From positions 1 through 36,943 of the forward strand of contig NZ_WRPR01000021.1 of assembly GCF_010367455.1 (NCBI RefSeq): a DNA stretch of 36,943 bases, read 5' to 3'. Positions 1-8,354 of the stretch are shown piece after piece. The notes under the pieces are model-generated. The model was not told where the DNA came from. It saw nothing but the letters and a program-made list of their open reading frames with translations, and made no database searches. Each line of letters opens with the position of its first letter. Position 1 is the stretch's first letter. This DNA comes from Candidatus Laterigemmans baculatus (GTDB taxonomy: Bacteria > Planctomycetota > Planctomycetia > Pirellulales > Pirellulaceae). The translations under genes were made by a program, and so were the position numbers.

Positions 1-100
1 CGCCTCCCGCCTCCCGCCTCCCGCCTCCCGCCTCCCGCCTCCCGCCTCCCGGCTCCCGGCTCCCGGATACCGCCTCCCGGCTCCCGGCTCCCGGATACCG
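1..100. repeat. Tandem CCTCCCG / GGCTCCC minisatellite
   Basis: The first 100 bases are almost entirely a 7-bp tandem repeat, CCTCCCG, drifting into GGCTCCC with two interspersed GGATACC units. No reading frame is supported. A closely related array lies at 19876-19956, so this is a dispersed simple-repeat type in this genome. The array continues to the window edge, so its full length is unknown. It lies just downstream of the terminator of the secretin gene. Confidence 0.9.
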
Positions 101-103
101 GAA

Positions 104-144
104 CAAAAAACGGCTCGGCGATTTTTGCAAACCGCCGAGCCGTT
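104..144 (-). terminator. Rho-independent terminator of the secretin gene
   Basis: A perfect 12-bp stem (109-120 pairing with 133-144) encloses a 12-base loop. On the minus strand it is followed by a run of six T (the A-run at 105-110). It lies about 45 bp past the stop codon of the minus-strand secretin gene. This is a textbook intrinsic terminator in position and form. Confidence 0.85.
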
Positions 145-190
145 GGTCGTTTCAGGCTTTGAATTGTTCCCGCTTGGGGCGGGGGACGAA

Positions 191-3100
191 CTACCGCGTC
201 GGGTCGAAGCCGGTCTGCGCGAGTTCCTCTTCCTCTTGGATGATGATTCGCGGCGTGACCATCAGCATCAAGCTGGTCGCTTCGCGGCCGATCCCGACGT
301 TGCGGAACAACCGGTTGACGTAGGGGATCTTGCTCAGCATCGGGACGCCGACTTCGTTGCGTTGTTCCCGCAGCCGCTTGATACCGCCGAGCAGAATCGT
401 GCCGCCGTCGGGAACGCTGACCGTCGTGCTGACGCTGGTCTGCGAGAACGAGGGCTGCTGCACGGTCGTACCTTGGATGATTTCCTCCTCTTCATCCTCC
501 TCGATCGGCTCGCCCGTTTCCGGGTCGATGACTTCGCTCGAGGTCCGCCGCCGCCGGCTGCCTTCGAAGGTGAAGGTGTCGACGTCGTTGATCTGCGTGA
601 ACATCGGGACCAGGGTCAGCCGGACGAAGCGTTTGTCATCGCTGACGACCGCTTGCACGTTCAGCTGAGTGCCTTCGTTGAGGACGACGATCACCGGCTG
701 CTGGGCGACGGCAAAGTCACCGACGACCGGGATGATGCTGGTCACGAAGGGCCGCGACGTGGTGTCGTTGATGCTGGCCATCTGACCGTCGAACAGCGTC
801 ACTTTCGGGGCCTGCAAAACGTTGCTTCGCGAGTCGCCCTGGGCGGCTTCGAGGAAGAAGAACGCCTCGATGTCGCTGAGGATCGCGAAGCCGACCTGAG
901 CACCTTGTCCGGGGCTGTAACCCCCGAAGGTGGGCGCCGTGGGCCCGAAACTCCCTTGGTTGAACTGGATGTCCAGGTCGGAGGTGAGCACGCGGTTTTG
1001 GTTGCTCAGACCGACCGTGACGCTCGGGCCGCGGTCTTCCGGCGGAATCGTGGCCACGTTGTCATCGATCGCAAAGTCGAAGTCGACACCGATCCGCTCG
1101 TAGAACGAGTCGCTGAGCGTGATGAAGCGAACTTCGATCGTGACCTGCAGGTTCTGCAGCCGGCGAAGCGACTCGAGCAGATCGGCGATCTGTTCGTGAA
1201 CGTCGGTCGTCGTGCTGATGACCAGCGACAGGTTGGCCTGGTAGGGAGCCATCGTGCTCGGTCCGCCAAGGGCTTCCCAGGTGTCGGGCTCGATCGTCGT
1301 CTCGATCAACTCCATCAGCGAATCGAAGTCGGCAATCGCACCGGCACCACGACCGTTCTTGCCCATCACGCCGTTGGCACCGGCCATCGGGTACCCGCCA
1401 CTGCCGTACTGAGCCAGCGTGTGGGGATTCATTTCGCCGCTGGCACCGCTACGGCTGGCCGCCAAGTCCATCGTCGACATCGGCGAGATGTGGACGTCGG
1501 TCGACTGGGCGGTCATTTGATACGCAGCCCGCAGGGCACCGGCCAAACCGTCGTCATAACCGCTGACGAAGTTCGGGATCGGAATCACCAGGTCGGCGAC
1601 CTTGTACGGAACGGGGACCAGGTTCCCACGCTTCCGCGTCGGGCTGGTGATCTTCAACACTTCGTCCTGGATCATCCAGGTCAGGTCATAGCGATCGAGC
1701 AGCAGCTGCAGGGCGCTCTTGAGCATGATCGGCTGCTGCAGGTCGAGCGTCACCGGTTCGTCGAGGTTGACGCGAGCTTCGGCGACCGCTTGTTGGTCGA
1801 TGTAGATCGGAACGCCAGCGACGGTGCCGAGCGTCTGCAAGACTTCACCCAAGGGGCGGTTCGGGAATCGCACGTCGACGGTGGTCTGCAGCCGCTGGCG
1901 GATCCGCTCCTCGCTCTCGCTCAATCCCGAGCGTTGGGCGAGTTGGTCGAGTCGGCGGGCGCTCATCGCTTCCCAGACTCGAGCTTCCGGCATGTGCATC
2001 GGCAGCGCCGGATCGGGCATCGAGGCGGAGCGTTCCACGTCGAGCAGGTAGTCGGCGAACGTTTCCTCTTTGCTAGCGGCAATCTCTTCGTTCATGAGCA
2101 GACGCAGCGCCATCCGGCTGCGGCTGAGCATCTGCACCGAGATCTCCGAGTCGGGAGCCAGCACGGCGACCTGCTTGGCCACCACCTCGGCTTCCGGATA
2201 GCGACGCTCTTCCATGTACTGATCGAACGTGTCGACCAGTTCGGCGATCTTATCGTTCGATGCCGAACGTTGGACGCGGCCGTTCTCCAGATCCGATTCG
2301 ATCTGTTCGTTGCGGAGCTGCAACTCGATCGACGCGCGGTTCTCTTCGACGTACTTCTGCTGTTCGGCCTGGGCCCGCTGGACGATGCTGGCCATCTGTT
2401 GGCGGAACGCTTCGTCCGATTTCGACTCGAGCACGCGACGCAGCAGGCGATTGATTCGGTCGAGCGCTTCGGTGGGATGCGAAGTGCTGATTTTCTGAGC
2501 CTCGCTCAGCTCGTTGCTGATCTCGCGGTAGAGCCGCTGACGCTCCAGCTGCTGCTGCTGGTCAACCGCTTCGAGCGGCGTCAACGGGGCTCCGCCAGGG
2601 GCCGGAGCCATCGCTTCGGGCTGCAACAACGTCAATTTGTCTTTCAGCTGCTGGCGGACCTCCGGCGTCAGCTCGGCTTCGAACCGCCACGCTTCGAGGA
2701 ACTTGCCGCGAGCGGCGGCGCGATCGCCAGCCGCCAGGGCTTCGATGCCTTCGGCGTACAGCTGGGCACCGCGTCCGGAGTTGGCAGCCGACTCTCCAGC
2801 CGGAGGCAACTCCAGCGAGGCCGAACCCTGCACCGGGCGGACTTTCTCACCGGCCGTTTCCAGCGACGCCCCGGGAGCCCCGCCAGCCTGCATGACACCG
2901 CTCGGAGGCATCACGCCTCCGGCCGGAATCACCCCGCTGCGGCGTGCGGCCGATTCAGCGTCGAGCAGCAATTGCCAAACCCGCGGCTCTCCAGGGTTGA
3001 ACATCGTGTCGGGAACGCCGAGGGCATCCGCACGACGAGCGATCTGCAAGGCGGCGGCATGATCGCCCCGCTCGAGAGCGGCGCGGCCTTGAGCGACCAG

Positions 3101-3547
3101 TCGCGAGGCTTCCACCTTGCGGGCCTCGAGCGATCCGGTCCCACCTGCCGGCGTCGCCGCCGCACTTGCCGCACTCCCCGGGGGAATTGCGAAGGCGGGG
3201 TTCGCCGCCGGCGGTCGCAACTGCTGGGGATCGACCCCGGCCGCCACGAGCGCTCGACCGGCTTGCATCAGCGGCTCGCGCATCTCGGCGAGTCCTCCCG
3301 AAGCGGCCGCAGCGGCTTGGAATTTCTCCACCGCCAGAGCGTTGTTCTTCGCATCGAGCGCCTGCCGCGATTCCCGTAGCAGGGCCGCGGCACGCGCCGC
3401 GTCGGCGGAGCTCGATGTCGTTGTGCCCGGGGAGCCCCCGGGCGGCTTGGCTAGGGTTTGCGCCACGATAGGGGCGGCCGGAAAGGCCACCGCGGCGGCA
3501 AGGCCGGTCGCGACCAGCCAAGCGCGGTTCAGCACGGTCACTCTCAA
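191..3547 (-). CDS. Secretin family protein (type II/III secretion, GspD/PilQ-like)
   Basis: Predicted 1118-residue outer-membrane secretin, the gated channel of type II secretion or type IV pilus systems. A signal peptide covers about residues 1-30. A long N-terminal helical region (about 50-480) is rich in Ala/Glu/Gln and looks TPR-like or coiled. An STN-type domain lies near residues 555-640. The secretin core starts near 800 and carries SNVLQAPKVT, VPDGGTILLGG (about 1044) and the late signature SKIPYVNRLFRN before TPRIII. The TTG start at 3547 is chosen because a strong AAGGAG ribosome site sits 7 bases upstream (3555-3560). At 1118 residues it is longer than E. coli GspD (about 650) because of the N-terminal extension, a form seen in planctomycetes. 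No other secretion gene is adjacent, so the partner system cannot be named. Confidence 0.9.
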   Translation of the reverse strand: MRVTVLNRAWLVATGLAAAVAFPAAPIVAQTLAKPPGGSPGTTTSSSADAARAAALLRESRQALDAKNNALAVEKFQAAAAASGGLAEMREPLMQAGRALVAAGVDPQQLRPPAANPAFAIPPGSAASAAATPAGGTGSLEARKVEASRLVAQGRAALERGDHAAALQIARRADALGVPDTMFNPGEPRVWQLLLDAESAARRSGVIPAGGVMPPSGVMQAGGAPGASLETAGEKVRPVQGSASLELPPAGESAANSGRGAQLYAEGIEALAAGDRAAARGKFLEAWRFEAELTPEVRQQLKDKLTLLQPEAMAPAPGGAPLTPLEAVDQQQQLERQRLYREISNELSEAQKISTSHPTEALDRINRLLRRVLESKSDEAFRQQMASIVQRAQAEQQKYVEENRASIELQLRNEQIESDLENGRVQRSASNDKIAELVDTFDQYMEERRYPEAEVVAKQVAVLAPDSEISVQMLSRSRMALRLLMNEEIAASKEETFADYLLDVERSASMPDPALPMHMPEARVWEAMSARRLDQLAQRSGLSESEERIRQRLQTTVDVRFPNRPLGEVLQTLGTVAGVPIYIDQQAVAEARVNLDEPVTLDLQQPIMLKSALQLLLDRYDLTWMIQDEVLKITSPTRKRGNLVPVPYKVADLVIPIPNFVSGYDDGLAGALRAAYQMTAQSTDVHISPMSTMDLAASRSGASGEMNPHTLAQYGSGGYPMAGANGVMGKNGRGAGAIADFDSLMELIETTIEPDTWEALGGPSTMAPYQANLSLVISTTTDVHEQIADLLESLRRLQNLQVTIEVRFITLSDSFYERIGVDFDFAIDDNVATIPPEDRGPSVTVGLSNQNRVLTSDLDIQFNQGSFGPTAPTFGGYSPGQGAQVGFAILSDIEAFFFLEAAQGDSRSNVLQAPKVTLFDGQMASINDTTSRPFVTSIIPVVGDFAVAQQPVIVVLNEGTQLNVQAVVSDDKRFVRLTLVPMFTQINDVDTFTFEGSRRRRTSSEVIDPETGEPIEEDEEEEIIQGTTVQQPSFSQTSVSTTVSVPDGGTILLGGIKRLREQRNEVGVPMLSKIPYVNRLFRNVGIGREATSLMLMVTPRIIIQEEEELAQTGFDPTR

Positions 3548-4010
3548 CGCGACTCTCCTTCTTCGCTGTTGAACCAGACCCGACGCGTCGGCGACGGCTC
3601 TCGGTAGCCCGGTTTTATGTCATTCGCAACGCGCGAACCCACACGCCGCCGCGGCTCGCCCACCCATGGACAATCATTCGGCATTTGCCCCCCGACTTCT
3701 CCGCAAAATCCGCAGAATCGGAACAACCGGACTACCGCTCTCAGCTTGCCAGTCCGCTGCCAGTCGATTGCCGATGCGTGGACGAGCGGCAGGTACCCCA
3801 ACTTCCTCAGGGTTCCCGCGGCCCGGTCTCTACGTATCTCCTCCACCCCCCGGCACTCCTTGTCGAAAGGCGGACGGCGGGGATTAGCACCCGGCCAAGA
3901 GCGTCGTCAACCCCAATTCGCGGGAGACCGGCGAACGCAAGCACCTGACGCCGGGCACTGGGCACTGGGCTCTACACAAATCCAAAGGCAATAAAGATAA
4001 AAACAAACGA
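3548..4010. other. Non-coding stretch upstream of the secretin gene
   Basis: No convincing gene is present. Open frames here have unnatural composition and no recognisable motif. The part next to 3547 must hold the secretin promoter, but no clear -35/-10 pair stands out. Near 3955-3972 there is a short direct repeat of GGGCACT. I see nothing else. Confidence 0.5.
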
Positions 4011-4143
4011 CACCCTCCCCCTGGGAGGGTCGCGAGGAACGAGCGGGGAGGGCCTCCGTAACGGTAGGCTCGCTTACGGCGCAATCGTTGGGGATCGCTC
4101 TCCCTCCCCTCGCTGACGCTCGACCCTCCCGGGGGGAGGGTGA
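4011..4143. repeat. MITE-like element with GGGAGGGT terminal inverted repeats
   Basis: About 133 bp with imperfect terminal inverted repeats of roughly 45 bp. The left end runs CACCCTCCCCCTGGGAGGGT and the right end, read in reverse complement, TCACCCTCCCCCCGGGAGGG. Each arm is itself a small GGGAGGG hairpin. It encodes nothing. A half copy lies at 13944-13990 and a fragment at 28263-28285. The structure suggests a non-autonomous mobile or palindromic repeat, but no target-site duplication is evident. Confidence 0.7.
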
Positions 4144-4220
4144 CTTCCTCGGCCCATTTTGCGATCCTCACAAGCCACCAAAAACCGGTCCCTCCTCGCC
4201 ACTCTCACCTCCAGGTTCCC

Positions 4221-4808
4221 ATGCCCGCCCAACGAATTCTGATGCTCGTCGGTGATTTCGTCGAAGACTACGAAGCGATGGTCCCGCTGCAGATGCTGCG
4301 GATGGTCGGCCACGAGGTCGACGTCGTCTGTCCGGAAAAGCGTCCCGGCGAGAGCGTGCAGACGGCGATCCACGATTTCGAAGGGCATCAGACGTACAGC
4401 GAGAAACCGGGCCACCGGCTGGCGATCACGGCCGATTTTTCGGCGGTCGATCCGGCCGACTACGACGCTCTGGTCCTGCCCGGCGGGCGAGCTCCGGAGT
4501 ACCTGCGGATGAACCCGCGGGTGCTGGAGATCACCCGGCATTTCGCCGAAGCCAACAAGCCGCTCGCCGCGATCTGCCATGGCCCGCAGATCCTCACCGC
4601 CGCCGGCGTCCTGCGCGGCCGCCGCTGCAGCGCCTACCCGGCCGTCGCCGCCGAAGTCGCTGTGGCCGGAGGAGAGTACGTCGAGCCGGCGGCGACGATG
4701 GATTCGGCCCATACCGATGGCAATCTCGTGACCGCTCCGGCCTGGCCTGCCCACCCGGCGTGGATCCGCCAGTTCCTCGCGGTGCTCGGGTCAAAAATCG
4801 AACCGTAG
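4221..4808 (+). CDS. DJ-1/PfpI family protein
   Basis: Predicted 195-residue cytosolic protein of the DJ-1/PfpI (class I glutamine amidotransferase-like) superfamily. It begins with a Rossmann-like strand, [14 protein letters not shown], where the Glu is in the position of the family's acidic active-site residue. The nucleophile elbow AAICHGPQ has Cys119-His120. [11 protein letters not shown] near 86-96 is also typical. Members include chaperone/deglycase-like proteins and intracellular proteases, and the exact activity cannot be read from sequence. ATG 4221 is preferred; an in-frame GTG at 4140 would start inside the repeat element. A palindromic repeat follows the stop codon. Confidence 0.9.
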   Translation: MPAQRILMLVGDFVEDYEAMVPLQMLRMVGHEVDVVCPEKRPGESVQTAIHDFEGHQTYSEKPGHRLAITADFSAVDPADYDALVLPGGRAPEYLRMNPRVLEITRHFAEANKPLAAICHGPQILTAAGVLRGRRCSAYPAVAAEVAVAGGEYVEPAATMDSAHTDGNLVTAPAWPAHPAWIRQFLAVLGSKIEP

Positions 4809-4819
4809 GTCGGTTCGTC

Positions 4820-4892
4820 ATCAGCCGCCGGGCGCTAGCCCCCGGTTCCCGACAACCGTGGCAGAACCGGACGCTAGCGCGTGGCGGCTGAT
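4820..4892. repeat. GCTAGC-type palindromic interspersed repeat, copy 1
   Basis: 73 bp. It begins ATCAGCCGCC and ends GGCGGCTGAT, with paired GCGCTAGC cores and CGGTTC/GAACCG inner arms around a short loop. It can form a long imperfect hairpin in DNA or RNA. Full copies also lie at 6321-6394, 9449-9521 and 27019-27091, with partial ones at 26949-27010 and 36837-36860. It follows the DJ-1 gene by 11 bases. Confidence 0.9.
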
Positions 4893-5067
4893 GCCTGCTC
4901 CCGGCGATCCGCCGTCGGTAGTCCCTGGGCAAGCTGAAGAACGCTCCGGCGGCTTTTCCCGCCCGGCGACCGGGTGCCCGCGTTGCACTCGGCCGCCGCT
5001 CCCCCCAAAATGTCGCCTCTCGAGTGATATTCTCGCTGCGAATCTTTCTCTCCTGGAGTCTCCCACC

Positions 5068-6072
5068 ATGCCACGTCCTGTCACATTGTTCACCGGTCAG
5101 TGGGCCGACCTGGGTATCGAAGAGATGCTGCGGATGACCTCCGAATTCGGCTACGACGGCATCGAGCTCGCCTGCTGGGGCGACCACTTTGAAGTCGACC
5201 GCGCGATGGCCGAAGACGACTACTGCGACAACAAACGGGCGATGCTCGACCAGCACGGGCTGTCCACTTATGCGATCAGCGCCCATCTGGTGGGGCAAGC
5301 GGTCCTGGACCGGATCGACGAGCGGCACAAGGCGATTCTGCCCGACTACGTCTGGGGCGACGGCGATCCCGAGGGCGTCAATGCGCGAGCGGCTGAAGAA
5401 CTCAAGCAGACCGCCCGAGCCGCCAAGAAATTCGGCGTGAGCGTCGTCAACGGATTTACCGGCAGCAGCATCTGGCACCTCAACTACTCGTTCCCCCCGG
5501 TGCCGCCGAAGATGATCGATGCCGGGTTCGACCTGCTCGCCGAACGCTTCAACCCGATCCTGGACGTGTTTGGTGAGTGCGGCGTGCGGTTCGCCCTCGA
5601 GGTCCACCCGACCGAGATCGCGTTCGATATCTACACCGCCGAGCGGACGCTCGAGGCGCTCGACCATCGCGAGGAATTCGGCTTCAACTTCGACCCCAGC
5701 CATCTCCACTGGCAAGGCGTCGACCCGGTGCAATTTATCCGCCGATTCCCCAATCGCATCTACCACGTTCACATCAAAGATGCGATCGTGAACCTCAACG
5801 GCCCGTCGGGAATTTTGGCCAGCCATTTAAACTTTGGCGACCCTCGCCGCGGTTGGGATTTTCGCTCGCCCGGTCGAGGGGGGGTGAACTTCGAAGAAAT
5901 CATCCGCGCTCTGAACGACATCGGCTACGACGGACCGCTGTCGATCGAGTGGGAGGATTCGGGCATGGAGCGAACTTTCGGAGCCCGCGAAGCGTGTGGG
6001 TTTACCAAACGGCTCGACTTCGCCCCAAGCGGCCGGGCGTTCGACGCCGCTTTCGATGACGATAACGACTGA
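5068..6072 (+). CDS. Sugar phosphate isomerase/epimerase (xylose isomerase-like TIM barrel)
   Basis: Predicted 334-residue TIM-barrel protein of the AP-endonuclease-2/xylose-isomerase-like fold. Putative divalent-metal ligands appear in the usual order: Glu in LEVHPTE, Asp and His in [10 protein letters not shown], His in YHVHIKD, and Glu in LSIEWEDSG. Members interconvert keto-sugars or sugar phosphates, or act on inositol derivatives; the substrate here is unknown. The ATG at 5068 has a GGAG 10 bases upstream. The longer open frame runs back into the palindromic repeat and is not believed. A weak extended -10-like TGATATTCT lies at 5025-5033. It precedes thiS by 23 bp and may share its transcript. 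Confidence 0.88.
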   Translation: MPRPVTLFTGQWADLGIEEMLRMTSEFGYDGIELACWGDHFEVDRAMAEDDYCDNKRAMLDQHGLSTYAISAHLVGQAVLDRIDERHKAILPDYVWGDGDPEGVNARAAEELKQTARAAKKFGVSVVNGFTGSSIWHLNYSFPPVPPKMIDAGFDLLAERFNPILDVFGECGVRFALEVHPTEIAFDIYTAERTLEALDHREEFGFNFDPSHLHWQGVDPVQFIRRFPNRIYHVHIKDAIVNLNGPSGILASHLNFGDPRRGWDFRSPGRGGVNFEEIIRALNDIGYDGPLSIEWEDSGMERTFGAREACGFTKRLDFAPSGRAFDAAFDDDND

Positions 6073-6095
6073 GCCCCCGCAAGAGGATTCCGGGA

Positions 6096-6296
6096 ATGCA
6101 AGTGACAGTGAACGGTAAACCGCACCAGGTCGACCGCGGGACGACCGTGATCGATCTGCTGCGGACGGCTGGTGTCCCGGAGAATTATCTGGCGGTCGAG
6201 ATCAACGACGACGTCGTCCCCCGCGAGCGTCATGCGACGCAGACGATCGCCGACGGCGACCGAATCGAAGTCGTGACGCTCGTCGGCGGCGGCTGA
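6096..6296 (+). CDS. thiS: Sulfur carrier protein ThiS
   Basis: Predicted 66-residue ubiquitin-like sulfur carrier for thiamin thiazole synthesis. It has the family length, the early MQVTVNGKP strand, the middle LAVEINDDVVPR segment and the obligatory C-terminal Gly-Gly (VGGG end). The tail is adenylated and converted to thiocarboxylate (by ThiF-type enzymes in characterised systems) and donates sulfur to ThiG. An AGAGGA ribosome site precedes the ATG. thiG follows about 165 bp downstream, with a palindromic repeat between them. No TPP riboswitch is recognisable upstream. Confidence 0.93.
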   Translation: MQVTVNGKPHQVDRGTTVIDLLRTAGVPENYLAVEINDDVVPRERHATQTIADGDRIEVVTLVGGG

Positions 6297-6320
6297 AGAG
6301 CCCGCCGGGGTGCCCTGCCA

Positions 6321-6394
6321 ATCAGCCGCAACGCGCTAGCGTCCGGTTCTGCCACGGTTGTCGAGAACCGGGGGGCTAGCGCCCGGCGGCTGAT
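6321..6394. repeat. GCTAGC-type palindromic interspersed repeat, copy 2
   Basis: 74 bp from ATCAGCCGCAACGCGCTAGC to CGGCGGCTGAT, the same family as copy 1 but with the loop arms inverted. It occupies the thiS-thiG gap. As RNA it would form a strong hairpin inside the presumed thi transcript. Confidence 0.9.
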
Positions 6395-6462
6395 GAAATT
6401 TACGGCGTTTGCCCTCGGTACCGTTTCCCGCACCGATTTCCCCACGACACGAGTAGGAATGC

Positions 6463-7329
6463 ATGGCAACCGCTGAGGCGCGCACCCCGAACGATCTTGT
6501 CGAGGACGATCTCCTGAAGGTCGGGGGGCGGACGTTGGCCAGTCGGCTGATCGTCGGCACCGGCCGCTTCGACAGCATGGAGCAGATGCGGGCGGCGCTC
6601 GACGCTTCGGGGGCCGATTGCGTCACCGTAGCGGTCCGCCGCGAACGGCTGTACGACCGTAGCGGCCAGAACATCCTCGACTTCCTCGACCTCCAGCGGT
6701 ACGTGCTGCTGCCGAACACCGCCGGCTGCTACAACGCCACCGATGCGGTTCGCGCCGCACGGCTTGGACGCGAGATCCTCCGCACCCTGGAAAACCCGGG
6801 CAGCGACTGGGTCAAGCTCGAAGTTCTCGGCGATAGCAAGACGCTCCTCCCCGACCCGGCCGAGACCGTGGCCGCCTGCCGCCAATTGGTCAAGGAAGGT
6901 TTCAAAGTCCTCTGCTACACCAGCGATGATCCGGTCACCGCGCGGCGGCTCAAGGATGTCGGAGCGACCAGCGTGATGCCGGCCGGCAGCCCCATCGGCT
7001 CGGGGCAGGGCCTGCTGAACCCCAACAATCTGCGGATCATCCTCGAGTATCTCAAGGACGGCGATCCCGATTATCCCGTGATCATTGATGCCGGAGTCGG
7101 TACGGCGAGCGACGTGTCCGAAGCGTTCGAACTGGGTGCCGACGGCGTGCTGCTCAATACGGCCATCGCCCATGCTCGCGAGCCGGTTCGGATGGCGCGA
7201 GCGATGCGCCACGCCGCCTTGGCGGGACGCGATGCCTATCTCGCTGGCCGCATTCCTCGCAGGCTCTACGCCACGGCCAGCAGCCCCGAAGAGGGTGTCA
7301 TCAGCAGTCGCCCCTACGGCCACTCCTGA
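6463..7329 (+). CDS. thiG: Thiazole synthase ThiG
   Basis: Predicted 288-residue thiazole synthase, a TIM-barrel enzyme that builds the thiamin thiazole phosphate from 1-deoxyxylulose 5-phosphate, dehydroglycine and the ThiS thiocarboxylate. Diagnostic segments are [28 protein letters not shown] with the Schiff-base Lys near residue 118, [12 protein letters not shown], and [10 protein letters not shown] followed by [11 protein letters not shown]. It is slightly longer than typical ThiG (about 255) at the N-terminus. The sulfur carrier thiS lies upstream. No thiC, thiE, thiO or thiF is in the window. Confidence 0.95.
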   Translation: MATAEARTPNDLVEDDLLKVGGRTLASRLIVGTGRFDSMEQMRAALDASGADCVTVAVRRERLYDRSGQNILDFLDLQRYVLLPNTAGCYNATDAVRAARLGREILRTLENPGSDWVKLEVLGDSKTLLPDPAETVAACRQLVKEGFKVLCYTSDDPVTARRLKDVGATSVMPAGSPIGSGQGLLNPNNLRIILEYLKDGDPDYPVIIDAGVGTASDVSEAFELGADGVLLNTAIAHAREPVRMARAMRHAALAGRDAYLAGRIPRRLYATASSPEEGVISSRPYGHS

Positions 7330-7365
7330 TCGCTCCACGCTTCGCCCTCGCCAAGGAACCGCTTG

Positions 7366-8310
7366 ATGCAGTATCGCCCACTTGGCCGCACCGGGATTGA
7401 ACTCTCCGCGCTCGGATTCGGCGCTTCCTCGATCGGCCAGGAGTTCCGGCAAGTCGATCTGCAAGACGCGCTGCGAGCGGTGCGGGTCGCCCTGGACGGC
7501 GGGATCAACTACATCGACACCGCCGCTTACTACGGCCGCGGGATGAGCGAGATCATGCTCGGTCGGCTGCTCCCCGACCTGCCTCGCGAGAGCTACTACC
7601 TGAGCACCAAGCTCGGACGCTACGCACCCCAGCACTTCGATTTCAGCCCGCGTCGAGTCGCCGAAAGCATCGACATTTCGCTTGAGCGGATGGGGATTGA
7701 GACGATCGATATCGTCTTCTGTCACGACATCGAATTCGTCGACGTCGATCAAGTCTTTGAAGAGACGCTGCCGGCGCTCCGCAAGCAGGTCGAGCTGGGA
7801 AAAGTCCGATGGATCGGCGTCAGCGGCTACCCGATGCAGATTTTCAAACGGGCGCTGGCCGAGACCGCAATCGATGTCGTGCTGACCTACAACCACTACA
7901 CGTTGCAGAACGACAGGGCGCTCGAGCTCGTTCCCCTGTGTCAGGAAAAAGGTGTGGGACTGATTAACGCGGCTCCTTTTTCGGCGCGGTTGCTGACCGA
8001 CGCTCCGCTTCCAACCTGGCATAAGGCGACACCCGAAGTCCGCCGGATCGCCGCAGCCGCCGCTGAGCATTGCCGAGAGCGCGGAAGCGACATCGCCAAA
8101 CTGGCCCTGCAGTACTCGATTGCCCACCCCGGTTTCGCCTCCTGCGTGAGTGGATCGGCCAACCCCGACCGCGTCGCCCAGTGGCTGCAGTGGATGGAGG
8201 AACCGCTCGATCAAAGCTTGGTCGACGAAGTGCAAGCGATTCTCCGCCCGATCCACAACTGGGCGTACTGCGAAGGCCGCCCCGAGAACAACGATCCCTC
8301 TGAGTACTGA
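7366..8310 (+). CDS. Aldo/keto reductase, L-galactose/L-fucose dehydrogenase type
   Basis: Predicted 314-residue NAD(P)-dependent aldo/keto reductase. The catalytic tetrad is visible: Asp51, Tyr56, Lys82 and His120. The phrases YIDTAAYYGRG, STKLGRY, HFDFSPRRV and especially FCHDIEFVD closely resemble plant L-galactose 1-dehydrogenase and bacterial L-fucose/L-galactose dehydrogenases. These oxidise the C1 hydroxyl of the pyranose to the lactone. The ATG at 7366 is preferred over the TTG at 7363. It is the first gene of a seven-gene cluster and follows thiG by only 36 bp. A lactonase and a mutarotase downstream fit an oxidising role at C1. Whether the natural substrate is L-galactose or its 6-deoxy form L-fucose cannot be read from sequence. 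Confidence 0.85.
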   Translation: MQYRPLGRTGIELSALGFGASSIGQEFRQVDLQDALRAVRVALDGGINYIDTAAYYGRGMSEIMLGRLLPDLPRESYYLSTKLGRYAPQHFDFSPRRVAESIDISLERMGIETIDIVFCHDIEFVDVDQVFEETLPALRKQVELGKVRWIGVSGYPMQIFKRALAETAIDVVLTYNHYTLQNDRALELVPLCQEKGVGLINAAPFSARLLTDAPLPTWHKATPEVRRIAAAAAEHCRERGSDIAKLALQYSIAHPGFASCVSGSANPDRVAQWLQWMEEPLDQSLVDEVQAILRPIHNWAYCEGRPENNDPSEY

Positions 8311-8331
8311 GTACTGAGCACTGAGTACTGG
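8299..8331. repeat. Short GAGTACT/GAGCACT tandem repeat
   Basis: Four degenerate copies of the 8-bp unit TGAGTACT/TGAGCACT start within the aldo/keto reductase stop region and run into the gap before the next gene. A related stretch, roughly its reverse complement, lies at 18527-18556 past another stop codon. Confidence 0.6.
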
Positions 8332-8354
8332 CCGCAGCCCGAGCGATTTCTGCC

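Noticed and set aside
125-3379. Long plus-strand open frame opposite the secretin gene
   Set aside because: It is an antisense shadow in GC-rich codons: composition is Arg/Asp/Gly-rich without motifs, while the minus frame shows a signal peptide and secretin signatures.
3617-3994. Possible small gene in the secretin upstream region
   Set aside because: Biased Arg/Pro/Gln composition, no ribosome site and no recognisable motif; overlapping frames are equally open.
6073-6095. TPP riboswitch before thiS
   Set aside because: The gap is only 23 bp and neither it nor the region 4893-5067 shows the conserved TPP-riboswitch core.
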